Numbered from the stretch's first letter, positions 45,237 to 55,467 are shown. The stretch: DNA of 64,000 nt from CAXBNB01 sp040151475 (GCF_040151475.1 NZ_JBDKWG010000137.1:124001-188000), one strand, 5' to 3'. The notes: generated from the letters alone by a model not told the origin. A program made the numbers and translations.

Positions 45237-46148
45237 TTACTCAGGTACTTTCATATCTTCCCAGATCACAACATTCTCAGCATCAGGAAATTGGCTGCTA
45301 ACTTTTTGGGTTACATTACCTGTCACCACCCATTCTGCTCCACGCAGGTAAGTTGTCATAAACCCGGCATCTAATGTGGTATTGTTATGATTTTTTCCTG
45401 TATGCCCCATTACAGAATGAAAGACTCTTCCTTTACCGTATTTAACAGTCATCAAAACGGGTTCCTGACGACCAGAACCACCACGGTCTTTGGGTTGAGA
45501 TGATGTTGCCAATACCTGCATGTTTTTAGCAGGTCCTCGCAGACTATGGTAAAGCTCATCCGGAGTATGCAACCAACTCTCAGGCAGTCCTTTCATTATC
45601 GGGTGATCCGGCATTCTGGTATGCACCACATATTGATCCTGCTGACCATGAGACCCACCCCTTCCTTCCGAAGTGTCCTTTTTGATTTTGCCGTCTTCCC
45701 AATATAAAATCGGTCCATCCTTTTCCGTTCTTCCACCCCAGCCACCAACACCAATCATTTGGTTGTATTCTTCCCAGTCAGAAAAGGAATTGTCAGAAGC
45801 ATGGAAAACCACCAATCCTCCTCCTTTTTTTACAAAGTCAACAAAATTTAATTTCGTTTCCTCAGGCCAGGAATCTCCATTGTAGTCCAAGCAAATTAAA
45901 TCGTATTTACTAAAATCAGGTCTGAACCCTGACATGTCTTCTCCCTTAGCAGGAGTGGTCACAGTGGTGGCATTAAACATACCACTATTGTTCAAAATAC
46001 CTTCAATCACCACCGAGCTTCCCTGCCAATAATGATTGTTCTGTCCTGTAATGATTAGTGCTTCATACTTTTGAGCTATGACAGTATTGCCGGACATCAT
46101 CAATACCAGCATGCATATTGTAAACAACGGTTGAAATAATTTTCTCAT
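45237..46148 (-). CDS. ThuA-like domain exported protein
   Basis: The 303-residue protein has a signal peptide ending near TVIAQ, then a ThuA-like class I glutamine-amidotransferase fold: YEALIITGQNNHYW, YDLICLDYNGDSWPEE, GGGLVVFHASDNSF and, late, VKYGKGRVFHSVMGHTGKN. ThuA proteins are linked to utilisation of trehalose and other sugars through 3-keto intermediates; the true reaction is unresolved. Genes for DUF1080 and sugar-dehydrogenase-like proteins commonly neighbour it, as here. It is 28 bases downstream of the acetylesterase. Confidence 0.85.
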   Translation of the reverse strand: MRKLFQPLFTICMLVLMMSGNTVIAQKYEALIITGQNNHYWQGSSVVIEGILNNSGMFNATTVTTPAKGEDMSGFRPDFSKYDLICLDYNGDSWPEETKLNFVDFVKKGGGLVVFHASDNSFSDWEEYNQMIGVGGWGGRTEKDGPILYWEDGKIKKDTSEGRGGSHGQQDQYVVHTRMPDHPIMKGLPESWLHTPDELYHSLRGPAKNMQVLATSSQPKDRGGSGRQEPVLMTVKYGKGRVFHSVMGHTGKNHNNTTLDAGFMTTYLRGAEWVVTGNVTQKVSSQFPDAENVVIWEDMKVPE

Positions 46149-46176
46149 GAGTGTTTTTCGTGTTAGTAATTTAGAA

Positions 46177-47730
46177 TTAAGGAAAACTCAAATGGATTTC
46201 TCCTTCTGTAGTGTCTTTCCAATTGTCAGTTTTAAAAGGTGATACTGGCAAATTGATTTCGTTGAATAAGTTAGTAATCAATGCATTTGACCAGCCAAAC
46301 CTTACGGCCACTGGTTTTTTGATATTCTCAGACCAAACTTTCACCTGATTGCCATTGACTATTTCGGCTTTCGCCTTGACGAACTTTTGATCCTTTCCGG
46401 CTATGGTGAAACCTACTATTTCCTCTCCCCTAACTTTCAGTTCAGTTGCATGCTCAAAACTAACTATGACTTTATTGCTTTCAATTTTCTGAGATTTATA
46501 CAAAGGGCTGGTATATTCTCCGTCTAACTCTCCATAGTCATTGTGCAAAGCCATCTTAGCAAACCTTGCTCCCACTTCTTGCTTTTTTCTTGGGTGAATG
46601 TCATTGATATTGGCAATATCTGTCACTACCACCATTCCCGTATTTTTCACAATATCCAAAGTTTTGGTTTGGGCATCTCTCAACTCTGCAGACTTCACCC
46701 CATCAAAATCATTGTAATGGTAAGGAGCGATTTGGACATAATAAAAAGGGAAATCCCCCTGCTGCCAGACATTCCTCCAACTTTTGATCATTGCAGGAAA
46801 TAACGTTCTATACTGATTGGCTCTGGATACATTCGACTCACCCTGATACCACAAAGCTCCTTTGATCGAATATCCTTTGATCGGATGAATCATACCATTG
46901 TATAGTGCAAAAGGAATGTGCTGATCTCCGGGAAGCTTTCTTGCTGGCCGTGATGACCAATCAAATGCGCCTTCTTCTTGTTTCGCACGCCATTCCGCAG
47001 TAGCCTTTATCCATTCGAAGCGAAGGTCTTTCATCTTTTGCTCGTGCTCGTTGTACCAATCTACAATTGCCTGATGGCCTTCTTTTCCAGCGGTTTCCTT
47101 ATCAATCCAAGCCTGTACTCCAGAGCCGCCCCACGCTGACACAATTAGCCCGACAGGTACATCCAATTTGTTTTGAAGCTCTCTGCCAAAGAAATATGCA
47201 ATGGCACTTTTGTTTACAACGCTCTCAGGAGTGCAAACCTCCCATCGTGCTTCCACATCGTCTTGAGGTTCCCAAGCCAGGGTATTAGGAACATGCAAAA
47301 AACGTATCGATGGATAATCAGCATTTTTGATTTCGTCATATGCATTGTTAGAATTTTTAACCGACCATGCCATGTTGGATTGCCCTGAACAAAGCCAGAC
47401 CTCACCGATCAATACGTTCTTCAAATAGACCACATTGTTACCCTTTAGAATAATTTGTTGCGGCGTATGACTGCCTTCTGGCGTAGCAATTTCTGTTTCC
47501 CATTTACCTTTAGCATCAGCTTTTACTGTCATTTCTATTCCCCAGCTTGCCATTACCTTTATTTCTTCACCCGCATCAGCACTTCCCCAAAGCCTGGCAT
47601 TCGTTCTTTGTTGTAGCACCATATTGTCTCCAAATGCCGACGGTAACTCTACGTCTGCTCTGGAAATAAATGGTGCTAGCACCAAGACGACCAGCATCAT
47701 TTTAATAAAGTGATTCGATTTTTGTTTCAT
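46177..47730 (-). CDS. sialate O-acetylesterase-like carbohydrate esterase
   Basis: The 517-residue exported protein (signal ending near FISRAD) has the SIAE/SGNH layout: block I WLCSGQSNMAW with Ser118, an AWGGSGVQAWIDK glycine block, the ALWYQGESN block, and NINDIHPRKKQEVG with the catalytic Asp and His. Enzymes of this family remove O-acetyl groups from sialic acids or from xylan, pectin and other glycans. In a sulfatase/fucosidase locus it most likely deacetylates the algal polysaccharide. It is transcribed with the ThuA-like gene. Confidence 0.9.
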   Translation of the reverse strand: MKQKSNHFIKMMLVVLVLAPFISRADVELPSAFGDNMVLQQRTNARLWGSADAGEEIKVMASWGIEMTVKADAKGKWETEIATPEGSHTPQQIILKGNNVVYLKNVLIGEVWLCSGQSNMAWSVKNSNNAYDEIKNADYPSIRFLHVPNTLAWEPQDDVEARWEVCTPESVVNKSAIAYFFGRELQNKLDVPVGLIVSAWGGSGVQAWIDKETAGKEGHQAIVDWYNEHEQKMKDLRFEWIKATAEWRAKQEEGAFDWSSRPARKLPGDQHIPFALYNGMIHPIKGYSIKGALWYQGESNVSRANQYRTLFPAMIKSWRNVWQQGDFPFYYVQIAPYHYNDFDGVKSAELRDAQTKTLDIVKNTGMVVVTDIANINDIHPRKKQEVGARFAKMALHNDYGELDGEYTSPLYKSQKIESNKVIVSFEHATELKVRGEEIVGFTIAGKDQKFVKAKAEIVNGNQVKVWSENIKKPVAVRFGWSNALITNLFNEINLPVSPFKTDNWKDTTEGEIHLSFP

Positions 47731-47753
47731 AACAGAAAGTTTTTCGGCGAATA

Positions 47754-49727
47754 TTATTTGACTATTAATTTAGCTCTCATTGTTTTAGAATGTCCCGGAA
47801 ATGTACACACTATCCAGTATTCTCCTCTTCTTTTAGGTACCTGAAAATAAATACTTTCTGAACTTTCCGGCTGCAAAATCCCTGTGTGAAACAATACCAA
47901 ATCCGAATCAGGAACATAGTTCTGGTCAGGACCATCTAATCCAAGCTCCAATGCCAAAGCCCCCACCTGATCAGGACCATCAGGTACAGGCTGCACCACC
48001 ACCAGGTTATGCAGCATATCATCATTATTGTTGAAAGTAATTTGTACACGGCTATTCCTTTCTACTTCAATCTCAGTCACATCGAATTTCATCCCGGGCA
48101 AAGTACCTACCAGTATTTTCTTATCAGGTCCATCCATCCAGGTCACTGGCATTTTGTTAGTTCTTTTCGGCTGATCTACAGCCTTACCTGATTTTGACAT
48201 TCCCGGCATAGGTGGTGATTTAAGCTCACCTCCAGGCACTTCATTGAGTGTATAAAATCCCGTGTCATGCAACAGAGGTTCTCCGGAAGGAGTCTTAACT
48301 CCAGAGCAGTTTAATTGATGGATGAAACCTAATCTCATACCATGAATGGTTAGTTTCACCGTTTTACCATCTTCAGATAGTTTTGCGGCATGTATCATCG
48401 CAGCTTGTTGATCTACAATCGGACTGCCATAAGTATTGTGATAATGGTAAGTAAATGTTGCCAGTTTGTAGGATGAAGTCTGCTCAGCCAATTGCTTCGA
48501 AACAGGTTTGGTAAATTCCACTTCAAAACCATCAGCCTGAGCTTTTATCGTTTTGATTTCAAAAGGTGTCTTTCCTGTCCAGACCAATCTTTGAAGACCA
48601 TATTCTTCCTTACCTGTCGAAGACCAACCCCGACTGGTCATTCCCACAAACATACTGGCATCACTGCCCCATATCATCCTGAGAATACCGGAAGAAAAAC
48701 CCTCTCTAAATGCAAAAGCAGCTCCCTGATACACTCCATTTACCTTTTCTATGGCTACACGCATGATTTTACTATGTCCCTGATCCCCTACGAACATCTG
48801 ACCATCAAAAGGGCCAAACTTATCTGCATTATGATCTATTAAAATATCTGAAGTAGAAATACCCAAAATGGTGTGAGGAAACCAAACAGCAGGTGCTTTC
48901 ATTTCCGGAACAATTTTAGCATATTCATACAGGCTCATTCCAGATTGTTTCTCAATGTCATCCGGCTTTAATTTCAATGGAGATTGAGGATCATCAGTCC
49001 ACCTCAGACCTGCCGGATTTCCGGCAAAATCTCCAACATTCAGATGAGTCATTCTACCGGATCCAACCCAGTCTCCCTGATTCTCAGTATAAAAAATATC
49101 ACCTGCATCATTGACCCCAAATCCTGCCGGAGACCTTAACCCGGTAGCTATTGGAGTCATTTCTCCTTCAGGTGTGATTTTTAATAACCATCCACGCCAC
49201 TTAACCAAACTCACTCCACGGCCTTCCCATCCCAGATTAAGGGTTACCAACATGTCACCATTTGCTGTAAACTTTGGCCCGTAAGAATAATCGTGATAGT
49301 TTCCTGACAAAGGCCATGAATAAATTGTTTTGTACAAATCGGCTTTCCCATCTCCATTTTTGTCCTCCAAACGTGTAAGCTCTCCTCTCTGTGATAAATA
49401 AAATCCATTGTCACGAAATGCCAAACCTAAAGCTTCATGCAAACCATGAGCATACCTGCTATACTTTGGGTTTGAGCCATAAGGTTTGTCTATCACCCAT
49501 ACTTCTCCTCTTCTGGTTGATACCCCCAATTGGTCTTTATCGGTCAATGCCAATCCTCCCACTTCCAATATAATGTCTTTCGGAATCGGAACATCTACGA
49601 TCTTATAATATTTCGATTCCTTAGCTATTATATCAGCATTGGACTGAGCTAACATTGTAAAACCACCCACCATCAATAGTAACAATGCTAAAAAGTATTT
49701 TGCGATATTTTTATCTATATAGTTCAT
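47754..49727 (-). CDS. beta-propeller dehydrogenase-like protein fused to a blue-copper (cupredoxin) domain
   Basis: The 657-residue protein has a signal peptide (ending near TMLAQS), then a soluble-dehydrogenase-type beta-propeller over about residues 40-400 (GGLALTDKDQLGVSTRRGEV, then TGLRSPAGFGVNDAGDIFYT and FVGDQGHSKIMRV). A linker domain follows (LATFTYHYHNTYGSP and on). The last 110 residues are a cupredoxin with His in MLHNLVVVQ and the type 1 copper loop CTFPGHSKTM, giving Cys, His and Met ligands. It should oxidise a sugar or similar substrate and pass electrons to copper. No PQQ motif is certain, so the cofactor of the propeller is unknown. Confidence 0.83.
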   Translation of the reverse strand: MNYIDKNIAKYFLALLLLMVGGFTMLAQSNADIIAKESKYYKIVDVPIPKDIILEVGGLALTDKDQLGVSTRRGEVWVIDKPYGSNPKYSRYAHGLHEALGLAFRDNGFYLSQRGELTRLEDKNGDGKADLYKTIYSWPLSGNYHDYSYGPKFTANGDMLVTLNLGWEGRGVSLVKWRGWLLKITPEGEMTPIATGLRSPAGFGVNDAGDIFYTENQGDWVGSGRMTHLNVGDFAGNPAGLRWTDDPQSPLKLKPDDIEKQSGMSLYEYAKIVPEMKAPAVWFPHTILGISTSDILIDHNADKFGPFDGQMFVGDQGHSKIMRVAIEKVNGVYQGAAFAFREGFSSGILRMIWGSDASMFVGMTSRGWSSTGKEEYGLQRLVWTGKTPFEIKTIKAQADGFEVEFTKPVSKQLAEQTSSYKLATFTYHYHNTYGSPIVDQQAAMIHAAKLSEDGKTVKLTIHGMRLGFIHQLNCSGVKTPSGEPLLHDTGFYTLNEVPGGELKSPPMPGMSKSGKAVDQPKRTNKMPVTWMDGPDKKILVGTLPGMKFDVTEIEVERNSRVQITFNNNDDMLHNLVVVQPVPDGPDQVGALALELGLDGPDQNYVPDSDLVLFHTGILQPESSESIYFQVPKRRGEYWIVCTFPGHSKTMRAKLIVK

Positions 49728-49741
49728 ATTTCAATTCTTTA

Positions 49742-51634
49742 TTACCAGATGATTTTATAAGAGAGTTCTTTTTTTCCTTCTGATATATTTACCAAAAGCT
49801 CTTGCTTTCCTGCTGCCTTTCCCTTGCGGATCACTGGCTCTACACCTTCACTTTCCGAAAAATCAACAAAATAATTTTTATCATCTATAGCATAAGTATT
49901 GTCCGGTAGTGCTTCAATTATACTTCCCTCAGCGATTTTATGCCATATGTTCTTGTTTAAATCAGTTTTAATAATTCTAGTGAGCTTTCTCAAGGTATCT
50001 GAAGGTATAAACTCATTTTTAATTAAACCACCATCTACTTCCATCAAAAAAACAGGTGTCCCATCTTGGCTTAATTCATAACCCAATTGATGATAGGAAG
50101 TGGAAATACTGTCTGGCCAGTTAGACTTTTCATTCTCTAAATAAGCAAAATCAGGATTGCCATGAATCGAAACAGGCAAGCCGATTGGTTCAGCCAGTTG
50201 CTGACCACCCCGGGAATGCCACATTTTAGCAACATTCAAAAAACCTCCACTCCATGCCTGCAACAACGAACCAAAAGACACATCATAAGAATAGTTTATA
50301 CCTTGTGGAGTAGCAACTGAAATACAATGTGTACGCTTGGTATCTCCGTGCATGAGAAAACTACGCTGCATCACTGCTTCATCAGATGCTGATACAATCA
50401 TCTCAGGTAAGCTTCCTTGATTTATAGTAATTGAACCTTTGGCATGAATGGCATATTTGGCTATTTCCGGGCCTTCAACAAACAAAGCCAACCCTCTTTG
50501 ATAGGGACGATGTTTGTTGTAGATTAAAGTAAATGGTACATCTCCTTTTTGTAAAGAAGCCAAACCAAACCCGGGAGCATTAACCTCAAAATCTCCATTT
50601 AAATTAACAATAGTATCACTGTCAATAATTAATACTCCACCACCTCTGTGGACTTTCATATCAAAAATATAATCACCTGAATTGGGGATATTCATCTTAC
50701 CATTGTAAACCAACAACTTTTGTGGGTTTTCACCAGTCGCCATTGTGGATGAAATAGAATCAGTCTTTATTTCCCGAACCACCACCAGAGTATCCAGGTC
50801 AGGAATTAACTGACTTTTGTTTTCATACTCTTTCATGGTTAGATTCTTAAAAGCTATTTTTTTATCTTCATACAATTTGTACTTAATATTTCTAATAGCA
50901 ACAGCTGCATGGTCTCCCTGAATCATTAATGGCCCCATTGGTTTTTCATCCTGAAAGGCACTGGCACGGGTAGGCCCGGACACTTCCTGATTTTGATGTA
51001 AAAGTGCCCCATTCAACCATACCTCTTCAAACCATGCATTTTTTATTTTTTTACCGGAAGAATCAAATTTTGGTGCATGAAATATGATTTTAAAATGCTG
51101 CCATAGTCCGGGAGCTTTTGCTGCATTCATACTTGGTGCGTAACCTTCAAAACGTTCATTTCCCTTGCCTCTGGATTCGTCCCATCGTTGATATATTCCA
51201 CCAATATCTGAAGACTTGGCTTCTGCTACCCCCCAGCTATCCAAAAGCTGAATCTCATAGCGTCCCTGAAAATACAGTCCCGAATTAGAGTGTACCGGCA
51301 TCATCACATCAAGTTCCAACTCTATATCACCATGCTCGAAAGCCGTAAACAAGTTTTCTTTCATTCCTTGTTCAGGTTCATTCAACAAAATGCCTGTTCC
51401 CGGTGATGAAACAAAAACTCTTTTTTGTTTCTGATCTACATAAGTATCACCAACGATTTTCCAGTTTTTAGCTACAGGCTTAAAACCGGATAAATCATCC
51501 AAACTGAGTATTTTGAAAGGTAAAACCTTAATCGGATCCGTTTTTTGTGTATCCACTATTTCACTAACTCTTTCAGAGCAGGACAACAATCCACATAAAA
51601 CAAGTGTGAATATCGTTTTGATTAATTTGTTCAT
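49742..51634 (-). CDS. DUF1080 lipoprotein with PA14-like and unassigned C-terminal domains
   Basis: The 630-residue lipoprotein (lipobox LLSC, Cys19) begins with a DUF1080 domain at about 60-265 (HSNSGLYFQGRYEIQLLDSW, then GLWQHFKIIFHAP and AVAIRNIKYKLY). A PA14-like beta domain at about 290-410 follows (LLVYNGKMNIPNSGDYIFDM, then GGGVLIIDSDTIV). The final 220 residues (RTHCISVATPQGINYSYDV and on, with LLQAWSGGFLNVAKMWHSRG) resemble the tail of multi-domain proteins from planctomycete-type sugar loci and have no assigned activity. The DUF1080 part may cleave 3-keto-glycosides. It starts directly after the sulfatase stop codon (TAAATG), so the two are probably translated together. Confidence 0.82.
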   Translation of the reverse strand: MNKLIKTIFTLVLCGLLSCSERVSEIVDTQKTDPIKVLPFKILSLDDLSGFKPVAKNWKIVGDTYVDQKQKRVFVSSPGTGILLNEPEQGMKENLFTAFEHGDIELELDVMMPVHSNSGLYFQGRYEIQLLDSWGVAEAKSSDIGGIYQRWDESRGKGNERFEGYAPSMNAAKAPGLWQHFKIIFHAPKFDSSGKKIKNAWFEEVWLNGALLHQNQEVSGPTRASAFQDEKPMGPLMIQGDHAAVAIRNIKYKLYEDKKIAFKNLTMKEYENKSQLIPDLDTLVVVREIKTDSISSTMATGENPQKLLVYNGKMNIPNSGDYIFDMKVHRGGGVLIIDSDTIVNLNGDFEVNAPGFGLASLQKGDVPFTLIYNKHRPYQRGLALFVEGPEIAKYAIHAKGSITINQGSLPEMIVSASDEAVMQRSFLMHGDTKRTHCISVATPQGINYSYDVSFGSLLQAWSGGFLNVAKMWHSRGGQQLAEPIGLPVSIHGNPDFAYLENEKSNWPDSISTSYHQLGYELSQDGTPVFLMEVDGGLIKNEFIPSDTLRKLTRIIKTDLNKNIWHKIAEGSIIEALPDNTYAIDDKNYFVDFSESEGVEPVIRKGKAAGKQELLVNISEGKKELSYKIIW

Positions 51635-53200
51635 TTATATAGTTTGCTTAGGTTGTGTTCTGTTTGAATTTTCTAAAAGTTTCTTTTTTTCCATTCTTTG
51701 ACGATTGGCAAATTCATAATAATAATCCTTACCCAATTCACCTGGTTTTGAAGAGTCAAAATCCGGATTGACAACAGGCATTTCTGCATTTATATCAGCC
51801 AAATACTGCTCCATCAATTGAACCATTTTTTCCATTTTACCAGTTTCTATTTCTGATAAATCGTTTTGTTCATAAGGATCTTCTTTCAAATTAAAAAGTA
51901 AATACTGATCGTCAACATCATTGTAAAAACGAATTAACTTCCAATCATTATCAATCAAAGCTGTAGCCGGACTAGTGGCGTGAGTGTAATGCGGAAAATG
52001 AAAAAATATTGGTTGCTGATTCCAAGCACCATCTTTGGTCAAAAGAGGATAAAAGCTGTTTCCATCCTTGTGCAAATCCGGTTTCTTTGAAATACCTGTA
52101 ATATCAAGGATGGTAGGAAATAGATCAGTTTGAATGATCCTGTGTTCCTGATTCACTCCCGGTGCAATCTTTCCTTTCCATCTCACCAAAAAAGGTATTC
52201 GCATGCCTGCTTCAAATATGAAACTTTTTCCTCCAAGAAGTGGATAATTAGAAGTAGTAGGAACAGGCCCGCCATTATCCGAAGTGAAAATAACAACTGT
52301 ATTTTCATCAATTCCTACCTTTTCAATAGCCTGTAGCACTCTACCCACACTTTCATCAACACTTTGCATCATGGCTGCATAGACTGGTTTGTCCTGATCT
52401 GTGGTAGGTTTAATGCTAAATCTCTTCACATAATCATCTTTTCCTTCCAATGGGCCGTGAACCAGAAAATGACTCAACACCAGCATAAAGGGCTTCTCTG
52501 TATTGGCATTTTCATTAATATAATTAACCGCTTTATCGGTTAGCTTATCACCAACGTAATCATTGGGTTTTAAATCTTCCATTCCATACATATTACCTAT
52601 CACAGATTTGCCAAAGTGGGAGGATGGGGAAGGTATGATTCTAAAGCCTTCTGCATATTCAAACCCACGTTTATTTGGCCAAAATTCTGGATCCCAACCA
52701 CAATGCCACTTACCCAAGAATCCGGTTTTGTATCCATTCTGGCTTAACACATCGGCAAATGTGGTTTCTGTCAAAGGCAAAGTATGGTAGTGTAATGCAT
52801 CTTCTGTTCTGTTGTTGAACTTCTTTCTTCCATTTCGTTCTCCTTCTTTTGCAACCGTTCGTAGTTCAGCTACAGAATCTACATGATGGCCAAAGACTGT
52901 TGAGAATTTTGTCCTACCTGAGTATCTGCCCGTATATATAGCACCTCTGGACGGACTGCATACAGGAGCAGATGAATAACCTTTTGTAAAGCGTATTCCT
53001 TCACGAGACATCCTGTCAATATTAGGCGTTTCATAATAAGTACTTCCCGCCTCACCAAAGTCCTTCCATCCCATATCATCAATCAGAATAATTATAATAT
53101 TAGGACGTGTAACATTACGCTCTTGAGTACAACTCAATTGTATGACTGCCAATAGCACAATCAACAATAAAGAAGTTCTAAAGTAATCTGATTTATACAT
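51635..53200 (-). CDS. sulfatase, lipoprotein
   Basis: The 521-residue protein has lipobox QLSC (Cys24), ILIDDMGWKDFGEAGS metal ligands, formylglycine Cys81 in APVCSPSRGAIYTGRYSGR, FLGKWHCGWDPEFWPN and TSDNGGPVPTTSNYPLLGGK. The ALYTGR-like site and the GGKSFIFEAGMRIPF loop are as in the neighbour at 62699. Both belong to the same broad arylsulfatase subgroup. It lies 29 bases behind the cytochrome-containing protein and abuts the DUF1080 lipoprotein, placing sulfate removal and redox steps in one transcript. Confidence 0.94.
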   Translation of the reverse strand: MYKSDYFRTSLLLIVLLAVIQLSCTQERNVTRPNIIIILIDDMGWKDFGEAGSTYYETPNIDRMSREGIRFTKGYSSAPVCSPSRGAIYTGRYSGRTKFSTVFGHHVDSVAELRTVAKEGERNGRKKFNNRTEDALHYHTLPLTETTFADVLSQNGYKTGFLGKWHCGWDPEFWPNKRGFEYAEGFRIIPSPSSHFGKSVIGNMYGMEDLKPNDYVGDKLTDKAVNYINENANTEKPFMLVLSHFLVHGPLEGKDDYVKRFSIKPTTDQDKPVYAAMMQSVDESVGRVLQAIEKVGIDENTVVIFTSDNGGPVPTTSNYPLLGGKSFIFEAGMRIPFLVRWKGKIAPGVNQEHRIIQTDLFPTILDITGISKKPDLHKDGNSFYPLLTKDGAWNQQPIFFHFPHYTHATSPATALIDNDWKLIRFYNDVDDQYLLFNLKEDPYEQNDLSEIETGKMEKMVQLMEQYLADINAEMPVVNPDFDSSKPGELGKDYYYEFANRQRMEKKKLLENSNRTQPKQTI

Positions 53201-53229
53201 CCTATGTCGTCTAAATTAAATTTAACAAA

Positions 53230-55467
53230 TTATTGAGCCAGTTCCTTCATAGTCCAATAGGAATCTCTATCTGCATACTTTTCCCGGACATCCCGAACAT
53301 CCCTTGGGCTCACTAACGTGGTGTCATTCATTGAACGGATATAACTGGTTACATTGGCAATCCAATTGTTGTCATTGTCTTTCATCGCCATCATTATACC
53401 GTATTCCTTCCCATCTACAGGCCCAATCAGACCATTGAGAAGTATCCTGATCAAAACATCCTTATCTCCCATAACTCTTGAAGAACCAATCAATGGAGGA
53501 GCTATAAGCGAATTCTCTGTTGGAACGCCCTTTAAATCAGCCCCATGACATGTTATACACAACTGTTTGTAAATATCATATCCATTCAATATTCTGTTTT
53601 TATCACCATTACTTCTGTCTGAAATTCTTTTTTTAAGCATCTGAAGTTCTGAATCATCTTTTTTCAAACTTTCTTCAACAGAAATAGATACAACTTCATG
53701 ATCTTTGAATTTCTCCTGTATCTTATTCAATAATTCCGTAGATTTTTTACTCGGGCTATATCTTAAACTCAATGCCAATTGATTTACTATATTGATGTCC
53801 TGATCGGATACAAATTGCTCCAAATGAGGCAATATATCTTCGTCACCATTTTTTAAAAATGCCTCACTCAACCTTATGGCCGTCATTTTCACTCTGGCAT
53901 CCTGATCTTTGAACTTTTCTATAATCAGGTTTTTATCGACAATACCCAGTCCTTCCAAAGTCCAAAGAGCATGAATTCTACCCAAAGCATAATCATCATT
54001 TCCAATAAATTCAGCCCAAAATGGTTCATTATCTAAAGCCATCTCTTTCAGTTTTGGAACTACGGATTTGTCTCCTTTCAGAATAATTAACTTTTGTGCA
54101 GTATTTCTGTACCATCCATTTGGGTGTCCTAAATAGTCTAACAATTCGTCTGCTGTTTTATCAAGCAAGTCGGGTTTTCCTCCTGGTTTGATCTGTTCAT
54201 GAACAATACGGTAAATTCTGCCTTTTCCGATGTTTTTATCCAATCCCTTTCGTACAATTACAGGTCGAATCTTACTTCCCTCTCTTGTCCAGTTACTTTC
54301 CTGAATGATCCCTCTGTACATATCTACAATGTAAAGGCATCCGTCAGGTCCTGTTTGTGCCTGTACTGGTCTGAAGTTTAGGTCAGTAGATGCCATAAAC
54401 TCCTTTTGATCGTAGGCATTATACAGTACCTTCTTTCCATTTTCGTTTTTCACCTTCGCTCTTCGAATCAACCGCCCCACCGGTTCAGGAATGAATAAGT
54501 CGCCGTAAGCTGATGGTGGTAATTTGTCTCCTCTGAAAATTTCCTGACCAGCCACTCCTGTAAAATGATTAAGGGTACCATCTTCACGTGTTCTATGCTC
54601 GATACCACCTTGCACATCCAGCGTGCCTACTACCGGCCATGGTTCTATAAACCCTTCAGACAAACGACCTTCAAGATTAACATGTCCATATACAGCTGGT
54701 TGTTGAAACCCGTAAGCCGGATTTTCTCCTCCTGCCGAGCCATAATACATCGTACCCATATCATCCTGAGTCAAGCCCCATTGTCCTCCAGGATAATTAT
54801 CCAATGTATCTATTTCCACCTCTCCCTTGGTAAAACGAAACCGGTATGGAATTGTGGTCATGTATATCCAATTGTCCAGATTCCATATCAAACCACTTTG
54901 CTGATGTTCCAGATTGCCACCACGACGGTTAGGATTCGTGTAAATTGCGGTTTTTTCATCAGCCACACCATCGCCATCTGTATCTCTGTAGCTCCACAGG
55001 TTATAAGTGTAGGTTTCATTAACAATTAAGCGATCGTCAAGTGGCAAAATCATTCTGGGTAATACCAGATTGTCTATGAAGATGGTCCTTTTGTCCATTT
55101 TGCCATCACCGTCCAAATCTTCTAATAGCTTCACTTTGCTGATGGGTTCATCCGTGCCTGTACCATCAACATCTTGCATGTAAGTATCCATTTCTGCCAC
55201 ATACATTTTACCATCTCCATCCCAAGCTATCGCAACTGGTTCATAAATCATAGGTTCGCTTGCAACCAGTTCCACCTTATACCCTTCTGGCAAGTAGAAC
55301 GTTTTCATGCTCTCTTCCGGAGAAAGAAAATCCACAGGTGCATCATATACAATCTCCGGTTTTTCATATATTTTATCCTTGTATTCTACCTCACCACACC
55401 CAATAGCCAAAACGGTAAAAAGTAATATCAATGAAGCCCCTCGGTTGTTTTTTAACATGCTATTCAT
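53230..55467 (-). CDS. PVC-type beta-propeller/HEAT/cytochrome c lipoprotein
   Basis: From the ATG at 55467 the protein is 745 residues with lipobox VLAIGC. An N-terminal membrane-bound-dehydrogenase-type beta-propeller (GYKVELVASEPMIYEPVAI, then LEDLDGDGKMDKRT and AVYGHVNLEGRL) covers about 40-420. HEAT-like helices cover about 430-600, and a C-terminal cytochrome c domain has one heme site, CITCHG, near residue 636. The architecture is typical of Planctomycetes and Verrucomicrobia sugar-oxidising loci. It probably oxidises a sugar and passes electrons to heme. The frame reaches 55539 without a good start; the lipobox supports the inner ATG. A TGACGT palindrome lies about 160 bp upstream. 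Confidence 0.83.
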   Translation of the reverse strand: MNSMLKNNRGASLILLFTVLAIGCGEVEYKDKIYEKPEIVYDAPVDFLSPEESMKTFYLPEGYKVELVASEPMIYEPVAIAWDGDGKMYVAEMDTYMQDVDGTGTDEPISKVKLLEDLDGDGKMDKRTIFIDNLVLPRMILPLDDRLIVNETYTYNLWSYRDTDGDGVADEKTAIYTNPNRRGGNLEHQQSGLIWNLDNWIYMTTIPYRFRFTKGEVEIDTLDNYPGGQWGLTQDDMGTMYYGSAGGENPAYGFQQPAVYGHVNLEGRLSEGFIEPWPVVGTLDVQGGIEHRTREDGTLNHFTGVAGQEIFRGDKLPPSAYGDLFIPEPVGRLIRRAKVKNENGKKVLYNAYDQKEFMASTDLNFRPVQAQTGPDGCLYIVDMYRGIIQESNWTREGSKIRPVIVRKGLDKNIGKGRIYRIVHEQIKPGGKPDLLDKTADELLDYLGHPNGWYRNTAQKLIILKGDKSVVPKLKEMALDNEPFWAEFIGNDDYALGRIHALWTLEGLGIVDKNLIIEKFKDQDARVKMTAIRLSEAFLKNGDEDILPHLEQFVSDQDINIVNQLALSLRYSPSKKSTELLNKIQEKFKDHEVVSISVEESLKKDDSELQMLKKRISDRSNGDKNRILNGYDIYKQLCITCHGADLKGVPTENSLIAPPLIGSSRVMGDKDVLIRILLNGLIGPVDGKEYGIMMAMKDNDNNWIANVTSYIRSMNDTTLVSPRDVRDVREKYADRDSYWTMKELAQ

